A stretch of DNA of 64,000 nt from an uncultured Pelagimonas sp. (GTDB taxonomy: Bacteria; Pseudomonadota; Alphaproteobacteria; Rhodobacterales; Rhodobacteraceae): NCBI GenBank assembly GCA_947497905.1, contig CANMIH010000011.1, positions 101,280 through 165,279 on the forward strand, written 5' to 3'. Made by a program: the position numbers and the translations under genes. Under the pieces are notes generated by a model that saw only the letters and a list, made by a program, of their open reading frames with translations, had not been told where the DNA came from and made no database searches. Shown here piece after piece: positions 63,113 to 64,000 of the stretch. Positions within the stretch are counted from its first letter, which is position 1. The number at the start of each line of letters is the position of its first letter.

Positions 63113-63923
63113 TCAGCTCAGCCCGATGTTTTTCTTTAGATGCTCCATGAACAGTCTTAGCGGCATCATTGAGCGATACTCACGCGGGAAATAGATATAG
63201 ACCCCAGGGGTGGCAGACAGATGGTTTTCCAGAACCGGCACCAACGTCTGTTTCGCGATATCCTGTTTGACGCAGTCACGGAAGGTATAGACCAGACCAA
63301 GCCCCTGCCGTGCCAAGTCGATAGACGCAGGCAGGGTATTGTTGATTAGGTTGCCACGCACATCAACCACGTAAGATCCCTCTTCCTTCTGGAACTCCCA
63401 AGACGCGATACGCTTTGAGGAATGAAAGCGATAACGGATGCAATTGTGCTCTAGCAGGTCGCGCGGGTTCTGCGGTAGCCCATGTTGATCAAAGTAAGCT
63501 GGGCTACCGACAACTGCTAAGGGCATCGATGGTGTCAGACGCACAGCCACCATGTCTTGGGCGATCTTATCGCCAATCCGAAAACCAGCGTGCAACCCTT
63601 CGTCGACCAAATTGGTCAACGCATCGCTGATGGAAAACTCCAGCTCAATTTCGGGATAGTCCGAGCAGAAGGATGCCAGCGTCGGACCGATAAAAAGATC
63701 ATAGACATGATCAGCCATCGCCAGTTTCAAACTGCCGCGGGCGGCATGCCCTGTGGTGCGCGCGCTTTCTACTGCGTCGGTCAGCTGATCAAAGGCGGGG
63801 CCGGCACCCCGGATAAGGACACGTCCAGCTTCGGTCAGGCTGATAGAGCGTGTCGTTCGAATAAACAGCGCTGTCCCCAGCTGTTCTTCCAGCGTCTTCA
63901 GCTGATGGCTGACGGTTGATGGC
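63113..63923 (-). pseudogene. LysR-family gene cut by IS insertion
   Basis: About 270 residues remain, from PSTVSHQLKTLEEQLGTALF to the end. The first ~25 residues of the helix-turn-helix are separated by the IS that begins at 63924. The frame can start at an ATG inside the IS end, giving a fusion beginning MDQSDEAAQ. The product lacks part of the DNA-binding domain and is probably not functional. Confidence 0.85.
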
Positions 63924-64000
63924 TGAGCAGCCTCATCTGACTGGTCCATTTTGATTGTTAGTGCATGATCGGCCTGGGTTCCATTGGGATAATGGTTTCA
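63924..64000. mobile_element. IS3-family (IS407-like) element, copy 2, partial at window end
   Basis: From TGAGCAGCCTCATCTGACTG onward the last 77 bases are identical to the left end of the IS at 32967, in the same orientation. The rest lies outside the window. It interrupts the LysR gene. Confidence 0.9.

Noticed and set aside
1..64000. CRISPR arrays, tRNA or rRNA genes, replication initiator
   Set aside because: No regularly spaced repeats, no cloverleaf with conserved T-loop, no rRNA-like stretch and no RepA/RepC/DnaA-like frame were recognised on reading; a dedicated tool could still find a small RNA.

Overview
The window looks like accessory DNA, perhaps a plasmid, chromid or genomic island, from a Roseobacter-group alphaproteobacterium (Rhodobacteraceae/Roseobacteraceae). 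The support is a close DMSP demethylase (DmdA) homologue, a PCu(A)C/Sco/Dsb cluster, a DUF6538-type integrase remnant, a MobV-like relaxase, IS3-family elements and dense overlapping operons. I saw no replication initiator, rRNA, tRNA or CRISPR array. All functional calls are read from sequence motifs; nothing was searched.

Region 1 (about 0.9-18.3 kb) is a defence island. It has a GmrSD-like DUF262/DUF1524 protein, a periplasmic ankyrin protein paired with a membrane coiled-coil protein, and a membrane protein with a nuclease-like QxK motif. It ends in a tightly coupled five-gene minus-strand operon. In transcription order the operon encodes an Upf1-like SF1 helicase fused to a Vsr/DUF559-type nuclease, a membrane-anchored coiled-coil protein, a membrane-anchored coiled-coil McrB-type AAA+ GTPase, a DUF2357-like McrC-position protein, and an Hsp70/actin-fold protein. 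This matches, from memory, the elaborate McrBC derivatives called CoCoNuTs and is the most interesting system here.

Region 2 (18.3-23.2 kb) is a mobilisation module: a ribbon-helix-helix protein, two small unknown proteins, a 37-aa ORF, and a relaxase whose ribosome binding site lies in a perfect hairpin. An L,D-transpeptidase follows. Region 3 (23.2-31.7 kb) is a metal/redox island: lipoprotein, LspA, ZIP transporter, M23 peptidase, two Sco proteins, PCu(A)C, a DsbA-like protein and DsbB on one strand, then MerR, a transglutaminase-like protein and a CDF exporter on the other. Two MerR-type promoters with 19-bp spacers appear to control both arms.

Region 4 (32.3-38.8 kb) holds a truncated integrase abutting an IS3-family copy. 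That copy is itself broken by a nonsense codon and two related 40-bp hairpin insertions. An older IS3 relic, a MauG-like dihaem peroxidase and a hybrid histidine kinase follow.

Region 5 (38.8-63.9 kb) is catabolic. A 13-gene minus-strand operon contains a carbohydrate-type ABC importer, three SnoaL-like proteins, a HisD-like dehydrogenase, an SDR, LacI, cupin, hydrolase and RraA-like aldolase genes. Two LacI-type operators separate it from a divergent SnoaL-like gene. Next come DmdA with an acyl-CoA synthetase and LysR, an ornithine-cyclodeaminase-like/DSD1-like pair with LysR, and a hydrolase plus two exported SnoaL-like genes facing AraC. The window ends in a LysR gene cut by a second copy of the same IS in direct orientation, so a roughly 31-kb segment is bracketed by two IS copies.
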